From: Sphingomonas sp. KR3-1
GTDB lineage: Bacteria; Pseudomonadota; Alphaproteobacteria; Sphingomonadales; Sphingomonadaceae
Direction: 5' to 3'
Length of the DNA stretch: 64,000 nt
NCBI RefSeq assembly: GCF_040049295.1
Contig: NZ_JBDZDQ010000001.1
Coordinates: 1,240,001-1,304,000, forward strand
Notes under the pieces: generated by a model
Databases searched by the model: none
What the model saw: the letters and a program-made list of their open reading frames with translations, nothing else
What the model was told of the DNA's origin: nothing
Position numbers and translations under genes: made by a program
Shown: in pieces, positions 8,257 to 20,326 of the stretch
Layout: each line of letters begins with the position of its first letter
How positions within the stretch are numbered: the stretch's first letter is position 1

Positions 8257-9377
8257 CCCGGCACCCGCACGGTGAAGCAGCTGCCCTTGCCCTGGCCTTC
8301 GCTGCATACCGCGATCGTACCTTGGTGCAGCGCGACGAGCTGGCGGACCAGCGCCAGCCCGACGCCGAGGCCGCCCGCGGCGCGGTCGCGGTGATCCTCG
8401 ACCTGCTCGAAGAGGCGGAAGATCCGCGACTGCATCTCGGGCGCGATACCGACGCCATTGTCCGCCACTTCGATCTCGACCCATCCGTCCGCCGCCCGCG
8501 CCCGCAGCGTCACCGCGCCGCCCGCCGGCGTGTATTTCGCGGCGTTGTTGAGCAGGTTCGACACGATCTGGGCGAGCCGCGTGTGATCGGCGTCGATCCA
8601 GATCGGCGCCTCGGGGATATCGGCGGTGAAGCGGTGCGCGGCGGCTTCGAGATTGGGAGTGCTCGCCTCGATCGCCGAGCGCAGCACCGTCGCCAGCTCG
8701 ATCCGCTCCTTTTGCAGCGAGATCTTGCCCTCGCTGATCCGCGAAATGTCGAGCAGGTCCTCGACCAACCGGGCAAGGTGGAAGAGCTGGCGCTCCATCT
8801 GCTCGCGGATCGGCTCGGCCTGGTCGGTGCCTGCGCGCTTCTTGAGCATATGCAGGCCCGCGCCCAGCGCGGCGAGCGGGTTGCGCAGTTCGTGCCCCAG
8901 CACCGCGAGGAACTCGTCCTTGCGCCGGTCCGCCTCGCGCAGCGCCAGCGACGCCGCCTCGAGCGCGTCGCGCTGCTCGGCGAGCTGGCGGCGCTGACGG
9001 TAGAGATCGAAGAAGATCCGCGCCTTGCTGCGCAGCACATCGGCTTCGATCGGCTTCTGGATGAAGTCGACTGCGCCGGCCTCATAACCGCGGAAGCGGC
9101 GCTGGTTGTCCGCGCTGCCCGCGGTGACGAAGATGATCGGAATATGGTTGGTGCGCTCGTTGCCGCGCATGAATTCGGCGAGCTCGAAGCCGTTCATGCC
9201 AGGCATCTGCACATCGAGCAGCGCCAGCGCGACGTCGTGGACCAGCAGTTCGAGCGCTTCCTCGCCCGATCGCGCCTTCAGCAGCACGACGTCGTCGCGT
9301 CGCAGCAGCACTTCGAGCGAAAGCAGGTTCTCCTCGAGATCGTCGACGAGCAGGATATGGACCGGTGCGCTGCTCAT
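8253..9377 (-). CDS. Response-regulator/histidine kinase hybrid (REC-HisKA-HATPase)
   Basis: 374 residues. An N-terminal receiver domain (about 1-125, phospho-acceptor Asp in [13 protein letters not shown]) is joined by a short helical linker to a kinase core with H-box [17 protein letters not shown]-box [12 protein letters not shown]1 DNGVGI and G2 [13 protein letters not shown]. It lacks membrane segments, so it is cytoplasmic. Its ATG overlaps the CheB stop (ATGA), making it the last gene of the block that starts at 14215. The receiver may be phosphorylated by the large upstream kinase, giving a relay; that wiring is inferred. Confidence 0.92.
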   Translation of the reverse strand: MSSAPVHILLVDDLEENLLSLEVLLRRDDVVLLKARSGEEALELLVHDVALALLDVQMPGMNGFELAEFMRGNERTNHIPIIFVTAGSADNQRRFRGYEAGAVDFIQKPIEADVLRSKARIFFDLYRQRRQLAEQRDALEAASLALREADRRKDEFLAVLGHELRNPLAALGAGLHMLKKRAGTDQAEPIREQMERQLFHLARLVEDLLDISRISEGKISLQKERIELATVLRSAIEASTPNLEAAAHRFTADIPEAPIWIDADHTRLAQIVSNLLNNAAKYTPAGGAVTLRARAADGWVEIEVADNGVGIAPEMQSRIFRLFEQVEDHRDRAAGGLGVGLALVRQLVALHQGTIAVCSEGQGKGSCFTVRVPG

Positions 9378-9949
9378 GCCGCGCATTCCTTCACGAGATG
9401 GTCCGCGATCGCGGCGAGCGTCATCACCCGTGCCGTGGGACATGCCGCCACAGCGGCGAGCGGCATCGCCTCGGCATAAGCTTCGGCGGGTTCCTGGATG
9501 AGCGCCGTGCCGCCGGCTTCGACGATCGCCTTGAGCCCGAGCGCACCGTCCGAATTGGCGCCGGAAAGCACCACGCCGACCAGCGCCTCGCCATAGACAT
9601 CCGCCGCGCTCTCGAACAGCACGTCGATCGCCGGGCGCGAATGGAGCACGGGCTCGTCGCTCGACAGCGCCACCGTCTCGCCCTTCTCGACGAGCAGGTG
9701 ATAGTCGGACGGCGCGAAATAGATGGTGCCGGGCAGGATCGCTTCCTTGTCCTCGGCCTCGCGCGTCGCCAGCCGGCACTTGGCCTCGAACAGCGGCGCC
9801 AGGATGTTGCGTCGCTCGGGCGGGACATGGACGACCACCAGCACGGGCAGCGGGAAGCTTTCCGGCAACTCGGGCAGGATCATCGACAGCGCCTCGATCG
9901 CCCCGGCCGAGGCGCCGATCACCACTGCGCGGGCGAGCGTGCCGCTCAT
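9374..9949 (-). CDS. cheB: CheB-type protein-glutamate methylesterase domain protein (no receiver)
   Basis: 191 residues consisting only of the CheB catalytic domain: nucleophile in GASAGAIEAL, His in VVHVPPERRN, Asp in SGANSDGALG. Classical CheB carries an N-terminal receiver; here it is missing. No chemoreceptor, CheA or CheW is nearby, so it probably serves the neighbouring kinases rather than flagellar chemotaxis. It overlaps cheR upstream and the REC kinase downstream by ATGA junctions. Confidence 0.9.
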   Translation of the reverse strand: MSGTLARAVVIGASAGAIEALSMILPELPESFPLPVLVVVHVPPERRNILAPLFEAKCRLATREAEDKEAILPGTIYFAPSDYHLLVEKGETVALSSDEPVLHSRPAIDVLFESAADVYGEALVGVVLSGANSDGALGLKAIVEAGGTALIQEPAEAYAEAMPLAAVAACPTARVMTLAAIADHLVKECAA

Positions 9950-10770
9950 CCGTCGCGCCTCTGGTAGATCTTTTCCGCGCGGACGAAGTCGCTGAACGCG
10001 CCCGAATGCTCGGAGAAGCGCAGGCTTTCCTTCGAGCCGAGGCCGAGGAAGCCGCCGCGCGGCAACGCATCCTTGAACAGCCCGATCGCGCGGTCCTGCA
10101 GCTCGCGGTTGAAATAGATCAGCACGTTGCGGCACGAGATCAGGTGCATCTCGGCGAACACCGCATCGGTAACCAGGCTGTGGTCCGAGAAGACGACCCG
10201 GTCCCTTAGCGAGCGGTCGAACACCGCCTTGCCGTAAGCGGTGGTGTAATAGTCCGAGAGCGAGGACTTGCCGCCCGAGGCGCGGTGGTTCTCGGTGAAG
10301 GTGCGGATCCGGTCGAGCGAATAGATGCCCTGCGCAGCGGCGTCGAGCGCTTCCTGGCTGATGTCGGTGGCATAGAACAGCGTGCGCTCCTCCAGCCCCT
10401 CCTCGCGGAACAGGATGACGAAGGAGTAGAGCTCCTCGCCCGCGCTGCACCCGGCGACCCACAGCTTGAGCGAGGGATAGGTGCGCAGCAGCGGCACCAC
10501 CTTCTCGCGGATCGCGCGGAAATAATCGGGGTCGCGAAACATCTCGCTGACCTGGACGGTCAGGTAGCCAAGCAGCCGCGGCAGCATCGCCTCGTCGTGC
10601 AGCAGCGCGTCCTGCATCGCCGAGAAGGTCTTGAAGCCCAGCTGCTCGCGCGCCTGGCGCAGGCGGCGCTTGATCGAGGCCTCGGCATATTCGCGGAAGT
10701 CGTAATGGAAGCGCCGGTACAGCGCTTCCAGCAGCAGCCGGATCTCGATGTCCTCGGTCTTTTCCGACAT
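9946..10770 (-). CDS. cheR: CheR-type protein-glutamate O-methyltransferase
   Basis: 274 residues. An all-helical N-terminal domain (about 1-75, RRFHYDFREYAEASIKRRL) precedes the SAM-binding methyltransferase domain with WVAGCSAGEELYS and the hallmark CRNVLIYF. It starts 5 bases downstream of the large hybrid kinase stop and overlaps cheB by ATGA. Kinase-CheR-CheB sets of this kind are common in alphaproteobacteria; what is methylated is unknown, and the GAF or coiled-coil part of the partner kinase is one candidate. Confidence 0.92.
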   Translation of the reverse strand: MSEKTEDIEIRLLLEALYRRFHYDFREYAEASIKRRLRQAREQLGFKTFSAMQDALLHDEAMLPRLLGYLTVQVSEMFRDPDYFRAIREKVVPLLRTYPSLKLWVAGCSAGEELYSFVILFREEGLEERTLFYATDISQEALDAAAQGIYSLDRIRTFTENHRASGGKSSLSDYYTTAYGKAVFDRSLRDRVVFSDHSLVTDAVFAEMHLISCRNVLIYFNRELQDRAIGLFKDALPRGGFLGLGSKESLRFSEHSGAFSDFVRAEKIYQRRDG

Positions 10771-10774
10771 GGGA

Positions 10775-14215
<3,441 letters not shown>

Positions 14216-14295
14216 CTCGAGCCCGGCCTTTGTTGATTGGTGCCGTTCGCGTATCGAGTTTCCGGAGCAAGATCAAAGGCATTCGGGGCGGCCCG

Positions 14296-15582
14296 CTACC
14301 CCGCGATCACCCGCTCGACGAGCTGCTGGAACACCCGCGCGGTCGCCGCGACATTGGCGGCCGACACGCAGCGCGCATCGTCGCTCGCGACATGGTGGTG
14401 GCGGTGCAGGCCGAAGACCGCGGCGACATTCCGGTAGCCCGCCGCCAGGATCTCTGTCTGCTCGCCGGCCGAAAGCAGGTCGCTCGAATAGGGCGCCTCG
14501 AGTCCTACCTGCCCGGCGAACAGCGTGCGCGCCAGCGGCAGCAGCGCCGGGGTGACCGAGAGGAAGCGCTGGGTGTCGATGCTCGGCAGCACCTGGCCGG
14601 TCAGGTCGTGCCATTCCTGCGACGCGACATTGGCGCCGAGATGGAGCCAGAAATGCGTGTCCTCGGGCTTGGGCGCCGTCGCCTTGAGCGCCTCGGCCGC
14701 GCCGAGATTCTCATATTCATGGCCGCTGTTGCAGATGAAGGCGAGGTTGTGCTGGGTTACCGCCTTGCTCGCCCAGCGCGCCAGCCACAGCCACGCCGCA
14801 ATGCCGCCGCCGCGCTCGCCGGCGCAGCCATACCAGCCCGAGCGCGGCGTGGAGACCGCGAGCCACGTCTTCTTGCCGCGATCGAGCCGGCCGATGAAGT
14901 TCGACGCGGGGCGGCGCCCGCCCTCGCCGGTCACCACCAAAGTCGCCGTCTCGCCGCGGATCGTCGCCGCCAGGAATGGCCCGGCATCCGCCGGCGCGAG
15001 CAGCGCCACCGGGCCGGCGAACATCGGCTTGCGGCCATCGGCGTTGAGCGCGATCACCTTGCCCGTCGGCCCGTTGGTGATCACCACCACCGCCCGGGCG
15101 CCCGCCGCAAAGGCCGCCGCGATCGGCTCGCGCACCGGCTTGACCATCGCGGTAGACCAGCGCGCATAGGGCAGGTCGAGCAGCGCCACCGCGCCGGCGA
15201 GCGAACCCGCCGCACGGCCCGCACCATCGATGCGGACCAGCGGACCGGTCACGCCGTCCGCTCCGGTCGGCACCACCACCGGCTGCGGCCAGACCGCCGC
15301 CCTGGCACCGCCGCACGAGAGCTCGCAGCGCTGGGGGATGAAATAGGGAGTAGAGACCGGCTGCTGCTCGACCTTGAAGCCGAGCGCCGCGATCTCCGAG
15401 GCGAGCCAGGCGCCACAGCCATTGTCGCCCGCGCCGCCGGCCTGCTTGCTGCCGAAGCCGATATAGCGCTCAAGATCGCCGGCCACCTTCGCGGCCAGGT
15501 CCTCGGGCGCCTTGGCCAGCGCCGCGCCTGCCGGCAGCGCTGCGCTGCGCGCCAGGAATCCCCGCCTGCTAGCTCCGAGCAT
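14296..15582 (-). CDS. M28-like peptidase with PA domain, Tat-type or Sec signal
   Basis: 428 residues. The N-terminus (ASRRGFLARSAALPAGAALA) has twin arginines and a hydrophobic stretch, so Tat export is possible. A PA-like insert (about 110-215) sits between two parts of a hydrolase fold that resembles M28 aminopeptidases. The usual M28 ligand pattern is not obvious; candidates are SGHEYENLG, LHLGANVA, SSDLLSAGEQTE and a histidine-rich HRHHHVASD. Start at ATG 15582 is supported by GGAGAAGG upstream. It overlaps the transporter gene by 14 bases, suggesting coupled use of peptide or amino-acid-conjugate substrates. Confidence 0.7.
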   Translation of the reverse strand: MLGASRRGFLARSAALPAGAALAKAPEDLAAKVAGDLERYIGFGSKQAGGAGDNGCGAWLASEIAALGFKVEQQPVSTPYFIPQRCELSCGGARAAVWPQPVVVPTGADGVTGPLVRIDGAGRAAGSLAGAVALLDLPYARWSTAMVKPVREPIAAAFAAGARAVVVITNGPTGKVIALNADGRKPMFAGPVALLAPADAGPFLAATIRGETATLVVTGEGGRRPASNFIGRLDRGKKTWLAVSTPRSGWYGCAGERGGGIAAWLWLARWASKAVTQHNLAFICNSGHEYENLGAAEALKATAPKPEDTHFWLHLGANVASQEWHDLTGQVLPSIDTQRFLSVTPALLPLARTLFAGQVGLEAPYSSDLLSAGEQTEILAAGYRNVAAVFGLHRHHHVASDDARCVSAANVAATARVFQQLVERVIAG

Positions 15583-16852
15583 TTCGCCTTCTCCCAAGCA
15601 ACAACACGCAGACCAGCGATATCACGCAGGTCACGCAGAGATAGATCGAGATCGAAAGGCTGGTGTCGTAGCGTGCGAGCAGCGCCGTCGCGATGATCGG
15701 GGCAAAGCCGCCGCCCGCCACCGTGCCGATCTGATAGCCGAGCGAGGCGCCCGAATAGCGCACTTCCTTGGGGAAGAGCTCGGCGAACAGCGCGGCCTGC
15801 GGCCCGTACATCATGCTGACGAAAATCAGCGCCACCGTGATCGCCACCGTCACCGCGACCGGCGAGCCGCTCTCGATCAGCGGGAACACCGCAAAGGCCC
15901 AGACGCCCGAGAGGATCGCCCCGAACACGAAGATGCCCTTGCGCCCGAAATGATCGGACAGCGCGCCGCACAGGATCAGCGCCGGCATCATCGCCAGGCT
16001 GCCGATCATCACCGCGGTGAGCAACGTCTCGCGCGGGATACCGACCGTCGCGGTGCCATAGGCCACCGCATAGGTGATCGCGATGTAGAAGCAGACATTG
16101 TTGGCGATGAACGCGCCACCGGCGAGCAGCACCTGGCCGCCATGCTCGCGCAGCACCGTCCAGATCGGCGAGCGCGGCGCCTCCTCGCGCGCCGGCGCAG
16201 GCCCCTCGGGCTCGGCCACGGTCCGGTGCATGACCAGCCCGACTCCGATCAGCGTGACGCTGAGCAGGAAGCCGATCCGCCAGCCCCAGGCATTGAAGCT
16301 CGCCGAATCGATCAGCGCGCTGGTGATCAGGAACACGGTATTGGCGAGCACCACGCCGAGCGGCACGCCGATCTGGACGAAGCTGCTGTAGAAGCCCTGC
16401 CGGTTGGCCGGCGCGCTCTCTATCGCCATCAGCGCCGCCCCGCCCCATTGCCCGCCAACCGCGAGTCCCTGGACGAAGCGCAATATCACCAGCAGCAGCG
16501 GCGCCAGGCTGCCCGCGATCGCGTAGCTCGGGAGCAGGCCGATCAGCGTCGTCGCCGCGCCCATGATGAACATGGCGGTGACCAGCGCGCGCTTGCGGCC
16601 GTGCAGGTCACCGAAATGGCCGAACAGCATGCCGCCGATCGGCCGCGCGATGAAGCCGACCGCAAAGGTGCTGAACGCCGCGATCTGCGCGATGAAGGGC
16701 GGCAGGTCGGCCGGGAAGAACAGCTTGGGGAAGACCAGGGCGGCCGCCGTGCCGTAGATGAAGAAGTCATACCATTCGATCGCCGCGCCGGCCGAGGCCA
16801 TCGCCGCGATGCGCATGCTGGGCTTGCCCTTGGGCGATGATTGCGTTGCCAA
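15569..16852 (-). CDS. MFS transporter, metabolite:H+ symporter (MHS) family
   Basis: 427 residues with 12 predicted spans. Typical MHS features: early AAIEWYDFFIYGTAA segment, GFIARPIGGMLFGHFGD with DLHGRKRAL in loop 2-3, and RFVQGLAVGGQWGGA in helix 4-5. Family members move dicarboxylates, shikimate, proline/betaine and similar solutes with protons. The first codon is TTG; GGGAGG six bases upstream supports it, while the next ATG (codon 13) would cut into the first conserved segment. Downstream of the TonB receptor on the same strand and overlapping the peptidase gene. Confidence 0.88.
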   Translation of the reverse strand: MATQSSPKGKPSMRIAAMASAGAAIEWYDFFIYGTAAALVFPKLFFPADLPPFIAQIAAFSTFAVGFIARPIGGMLFGHFGDLHGRKRALVTAMFIMGAATTLIGLLPSYAIAGSLAPLLLVILRFVQGLAVGGQWGGAALMAIESAPANRQGFYSSFVQIGVPLGVVLANTVFLITSALIDSASFNAWGWRIGFLLSVTLIGVGLVMHRTVAEPEGPAPAREEAPRSPIWTVLREHGGQVLLAGGAFIANNVCFYIAITYAVAYGTATVGIPRETLLTAVMIGSLAMMPALILCGALSDHFGRKGIFVFGAILSGVWAFAVFPLIESGSPVAVTVAITVALIFVSMMYGPQAALFAELFPKEVRYSGASLGYQIGTVAGGGFAPIIATALLARYDTSLSISIYLCVTCVISLVCVLLLGRRRNARS

Positions 16853-16885
16853 GACGGGCCTCCCGATGGTGCCGAGAATAAAGAG

Positions 16886-16921
16886 CTGCCGGCTTCGCGA
16901 AAGAAGAAGCGAAGCCGGCAG
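16886..16921 (-). terminator. Rho-independent-type terminator after the TonB receptor
   Basis: A perfect 13-base inverted repeat (arms 16886-16898 and 16909-16921, 10-base loop) is followed on the minus strand by CTCTTTATT. It lies 33 bases past the receptor stop and before the transporter, so it probably ends or reduces transcription between them. Confidence 0.7.
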
Positions 16922-16954
16922 AAAGTCAGGCGGAGATGGATCCCGCCCCGGATT

Positions 16955-19339
16955 TTACCAGCGGGTGGAAACGCTGACGCCGATCGTCCGCGGCTTGTTG
17001 TAGCGCACCGACAGCGGATAGCCCGCCTGCATGAACTTGAGCACCTGGATCTGGGTGTCGGTCAGGTTGCGCGCGAACACCGCGACCTGGACCTTGCCGA
17101 CATTCAGGCCCGCCTGGGCGCCGAAGATGTCGAAATCGGTCATCGGGATCGCCGGGGTCGATGCGGTCACCGTATCCTGGATGCCGCCGCGCTGGCCCTG
17201 ATAGTTGAAGTTGACGAAGATGCTTTCCTTCTCCGTCAGAGGGTGGCGGTAATTGACCGAGGCCGACATCGTCCAGTCGGGGATCTGCGCCACCGAGCTG
17301 TCGAGCGTCGGCAGACCGGTCACACCGGCCGGCACCTTGATGAAGTGCGCGCGCTGGGTGGCTGCGTTCAGCCCCAGCGAGAACATGCCGCCGGCCAGCT
17401 TCCAGCGCCCGTCGAGCGCGGCCTCGAGCCCTTTGGCCTCGATCGTGCCGCCATTGACGTTGAACTGCTGCCCGGCCTGGAGGCAGGCATTGGTGACCGT
17501 GCAGCCGTCGTTGATGCTGGTGATCGCGTCCTTGGTGCGCGACAGATAGGCCGAGAGCCGCAGGAAGACGCCCTTGGTCACCGTCGACTTCACGCCGGCT
17601 TCATAGCCGACCGTGGTCTCGTTGTCGTAGGTGTACATGAACGGGTTGGGCGCATTGGCGTTGAACGAGCCGTTGTTGACGCCGCCCGCGCGGTAGCCGG
17701 TGCCGATCTTGGCATAGAGCAGCGTGTGCGTGTCTCCCGGGAGCTTGTAGCTCGCCGTCGCCGTGAACGCCGGCTGCTCCTTCTTGAACACGAAGGTGGT
17801 CGGCAGGCGCGTATAGGTCGTGGTGTAGAGCGCGTAGATATATTGCGACGCGGTCTTGTAGTCGTGCGAGATGCGCGCCTCGCCGGTCAGCGACAGGTCG
17901 CCGAGCTGATAGGTCAGCGACGCATAGGCCGCGAGCGAGTAGATGCGCTGCGCGGTGTTGCTGTCGGTGCCGTAGATGCCCGCCGGTATCGCCGGGCAGG
18001 CGGTCGAGGTCGGCAGCGGCTTGAGGCAGACCCGGTCGGTCGGCGTGCCGGTGCAGACGCTCTGCGTCACCAGCGTGAAGGCGCAGGGCGAGCTGTTGAT
18101 CGCCAGGCGGTAATCGTCCTTCTGGTACAGCCCTTCGGCGCCGACGATCCAGTTCAGCTTGCCGCCATCCGCCGTGCCGGTGAGGTGGAGGTCCTGGTAG
18201 AGCGTGCGATCGACGACGTTGGTGTGGACCTGGGTGAACGGATAGATGCCGAGCTCGCCCTTCTGGCGCATCGTCTGCAGCGTCGCGAAGTCGATCGCGG
18301 CGCCGTAGAACTGGCTCGAGCGCCAGCGCGTCGCCATCGTCGTCGATTCGAGCTTGGCCCAGCCGAAGTCGTAGCTGGCGTTCAGCATCACCCGGCCGAC
18401 CTTCTGGTTCAGCCCGTCCTTGCCGTCGTGCGGCAGCACGTAGCGCGACTGGTAATAGCCGAGCGGCACCGCGGTGTTGGTGCCCGGCGCGATCACCAGG
18501 CTGTTGACGAAGCTCGGCAGGCTCAGGTCCTGCCCGTCGACGAGCAGGTTCACGTCGAGATTGCCCGAGCGATAGCGCAGCTGGGCGCGGCCGTTCCAGC
18601 CATGCGTGCTGTCGTAATAGCGGTCGTGGTTGGGATCGTAGTAGAAGCCGCGGCCCTGGGCGTAGATCTCGCCGCCCACGCGCAGCGCCAACTTGTCGCT
18701 CAGCGGCTCGTTGACCACCGCGGCGAAGCGGTTCTGGTTCAGCCCGAAACTGAACGTGTCGCGCACATAGCCCGAGCTTTGGAACTTGGGCTTGGCGAGG
18801 ACGATGTTGACCACGCCGAATTCGGAGTTGCGCCCGTAGAGCGCGCCCTGCGGGCCCTCGAGCGATTCCACCCGCTCGACGTCGAAATAGTCGAGCGTCT
18901 TGAAGTTGCGGCCGCCGAGCGTCGAGCTGCCGACATAGGCGCCGTTGACGAACAGGCCGACGCCCGAATCCGCGCCGGTGGCGCGCGCCGTGCCCGATCC
19001 GCGGATCGAGACTTCGGCGAGGTTCTCGCTGGCGACATCGTTGAAGCGCACGCCCGGCACGGTGTTGAGGAGGTCGCCCGAGCCGGCGACCGGGCCCTTC
19101 GCGTCGAGCTGGTCGCCGGTAACGGCGTTGATCGTGCCCGGCACGTCGCGGATGCTCTCCTCGCGGCGGCGCGCAGTGACGAGAATGTCGTCCTGGCTCT
19201 GCCTGGCGGCCGGAGAGTCCTGGGTTTCCTGAGCGGCGGGCGCCGCCTGGGCGCTGTCGCCGGCGGCGGTGCTCTGCGCCAGAGCCGGCGTGGCGACCAC
19301 GAGCGCAAGGGTTGCCGTAGTGGCAAGAAAATCTCGCAT
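16955..19339 (-). CDS. TonB-dependent receptor
   Basis: 794 residues. Signal peptide MRDFLATTATLALVVATPALA, a TonB-box-like DDILVTARRREES (about 48-60), plug domain (about 60-180, RIGRGPQGALYGRN-type block seen as EGPQGALYGRN) and a 22-strand barrel ending VSVSTRW. GGAGG five bases before ATG 19339 fixes the start; an earlier ATG has no spacing. It is divergent from a GntR regulator with two operator-like sites in between (19412-19444). With a peptidase and an MHS carrier downstream it may import a peptide-like or conjugated compound; the ligand is unknown. Confidence 0.93.
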   Translation of the reverse strand: MRDFLATTATLALVVATPALAQSTAAGDSAQAAPAAQETQDSPAARQSQDDILVTARRREESIRDVPGTINAVTGDQLDAKGPVAGSGDLLNTVPGVRFNDVASENLAEVSIRGSGTARATGADSGVGLFVNGAYVGSSTLGGRNFKTLDYFDVERVESLEGPQGALYGRNSEFGVVNIVLAKPKFQSSGYVRDTFSFGLNQNRFAAVVNEPLSDKLALRVGGEIYAQGRGFYYDPNHDRYYDSTHGWNGRAQLRYRSGNLDVNLLVDGQDLSLPSFVNSLVIAPGTNTAVPLGYYQSRYVLPHDGKDGLNQKVGRVMLNASYDFGWAKLESTTMATRWRSSQFYGAAIDFATLQTMRQKGELGIYPFTQVHTNVVDRTLYQDLHLTGTADGGKLNWIVGAEGLYQKDDYRLAINSSPCAFTLVTQSVCTGTPTDRVCLKPLPTSTACPAIPAGIYGTDSNTAQRIYSLAAYASLTYQLGDLSLTGEARISHDYKTASQYIYALYTTTYTRLPTTFVFKKEQPAFTATASYKLPGDTHTLLYAKIGTGYRAGGVNNGSFNANAPNPFMYTYDNETTVGYEAGVKSTVTKGVFLRLSAYLSRTKDAITSINDGCTVTNACLQAGQQFNVNGGTIEAKGLEAALDGRWKLAGGMFSLGLNAATQRAHFIKVPAGVTGLPTLDSSVAQIPDWTMSASVNYRHPLTEKESIFVNFNYQGQRGGIQDTVTASTPAIPMTDFDIFGAQAGLNVGKVQVAVFARNLTDTQIQVLKFMQAGYPLSVRYNKPRTIGVSVSTRW

Positions 19340-19411
19340 GCATCCTCCCATGGCGCGCATTTTTGCGGCGCCTGCCTTTTCATCGGTCCAATGCGAGCCC
19401 GAGTCAACAGA

Positions 19412-19422
19412 TTGTACGACAA
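19412..19422. promoter_or_regulatory. Predicted GntR operator 1
   Basis: TTGTACGACAA matches the GntR/FadR consensus TnGTnnnACnA and sits inside a longer perfect palindrome (AGATTGT-ACG-ACAATCT, 19409-19425). It lies between the divergent TonB receptor and GntR genes. Confidence 0.65.
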
Positions 19423-19433
19423 TCTTTGTTTGA

Positions 19434-19444
19434 TAGTCCGACAA
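19434..19444. promoter_or_regulatory. Predicted GntR operator 2
   Basis: TAGTCCGACAA also fits TnGTnnnACnA. Its centre is 22 bases (about two helical turns) from operator 1, so two dimers could bind on the same DNA face. Confidence 0.6.
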
Positions 19445-19538
19445 ATCTCTTGCTCCGTCCGGCGGCGCGCAATAGAAATGCGCTTGCGGAATGGGCAAGC
19501 ACCCGAAGGGCGCAACCAATCCGCGAGAGGGCAAGCCT

Positions 19539-20324
19539 TTGACGGACCACATGGAATCACCAGCCGGCAGGGAGTCGACCGACGCAGCGGAAGCGCGTTC
19601 GGTGGCGAGCGCCGACGACTTGGCCCATGTGCTGCGCCTGCGAATCCAGCGCAGCGAGCTTGCGCCCGACGAATGGCTGCGCGAGGTGCGGCTCTGCGCC
19701 GAGTTCGGAGTCGGCCGCTCGATCGTCCGCCGTGCGCTGCGCACGCTCGCCGATGACGGACTGATCGAGATCGAGGAGAATCGCGGCGCGCGCGTCTCCG
19801 CCACAACCGTGGAGGAAGTTTTCGACCTCTACGAGGTGCGCGCCGCGCTCTATGGCCTGGCGGCACGCTTCGCCTGCCTGCGCGGCTCGGATGCCGCGAT
19901 CCGCCGCATGCTCGTCAACATCGACCGGATGCTGAGCGACGCGGCGGCGGGTGTGCCCGGCGAGCAGATCATCGAGATCAGCGAGGCGATCTTCAGCGAG
20001 ATGGCCCAATCGGCCAGCCTCGACGCGCAGAAGATGATCGAGGCGGTGCGCCGCAAGACGCGCTTCCACTTCTCCTATGTCGCGCTCGCGATCAACGCGA
20101 ACACGCCCGGTCCCTATGAATATTGGCGCCGGGTGCGCGCCGCGCTGGTCGAGCGCGACGCCGACAAGGCGAGCCAGGCGGCCCGCGACATCCTCTATTT
20201 CATGCAGGGCGAAGTCGCGCGGATCATGCTCGCGCGCGGCCCGCGCGTTCGCGAGGACGCGCCGCTGCCCTCCCCTGCCGTCCCGATAAAGCGCCGCGCG
20301 AGCGCCAATACCAACAGGAGATGA
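19539..20324 (+). CDS. GntR family transcriptional regulator (FadR/FCD type)
   Basis: 261 residues from the TTG at 19539, chosen because GAGAGG stands 8 bases upstream; ATG 19551 is the alternative and an ATG at 19491 is unlikely. The winged HTH (about 30-90) has EVRLCAEFGVGRSIVRRALRTLADDGLIE, followed by an all-helical FCD-like effector domain (about 100-225) with VRAALYGLAARFA. It is divergent from the TonB receptor and immediately upstream of the serine hydrolase, so it may control both sides through the operators at 19412-19444. Its last codons are followed directly by the next gene's ribosome-binding site. Confidence 0.88.
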   Translation: MTDHMESPAGRESTDAAEARSVASADDLAHVLRLRIQRSELAPDEWLREVRLCAEFGVGRSIVRRALRTLADDGLIEIEENRGARVSATTVEEVFDLYEVRAALYGLAARFACLRGSDAAIRRMLVNIDRMLSDAAAGVPGEQIIEISEAIFSEMAQSASLDAQKMIEAVRRKTRFHFSYVALAINANTPGPYEYWRRVRAALVERDADKASQAARDILYFMQGEVARIMLARGPRVREDAPLPSPAVPIKRRASANTNRR

Positions 20325-20326
20325 GA

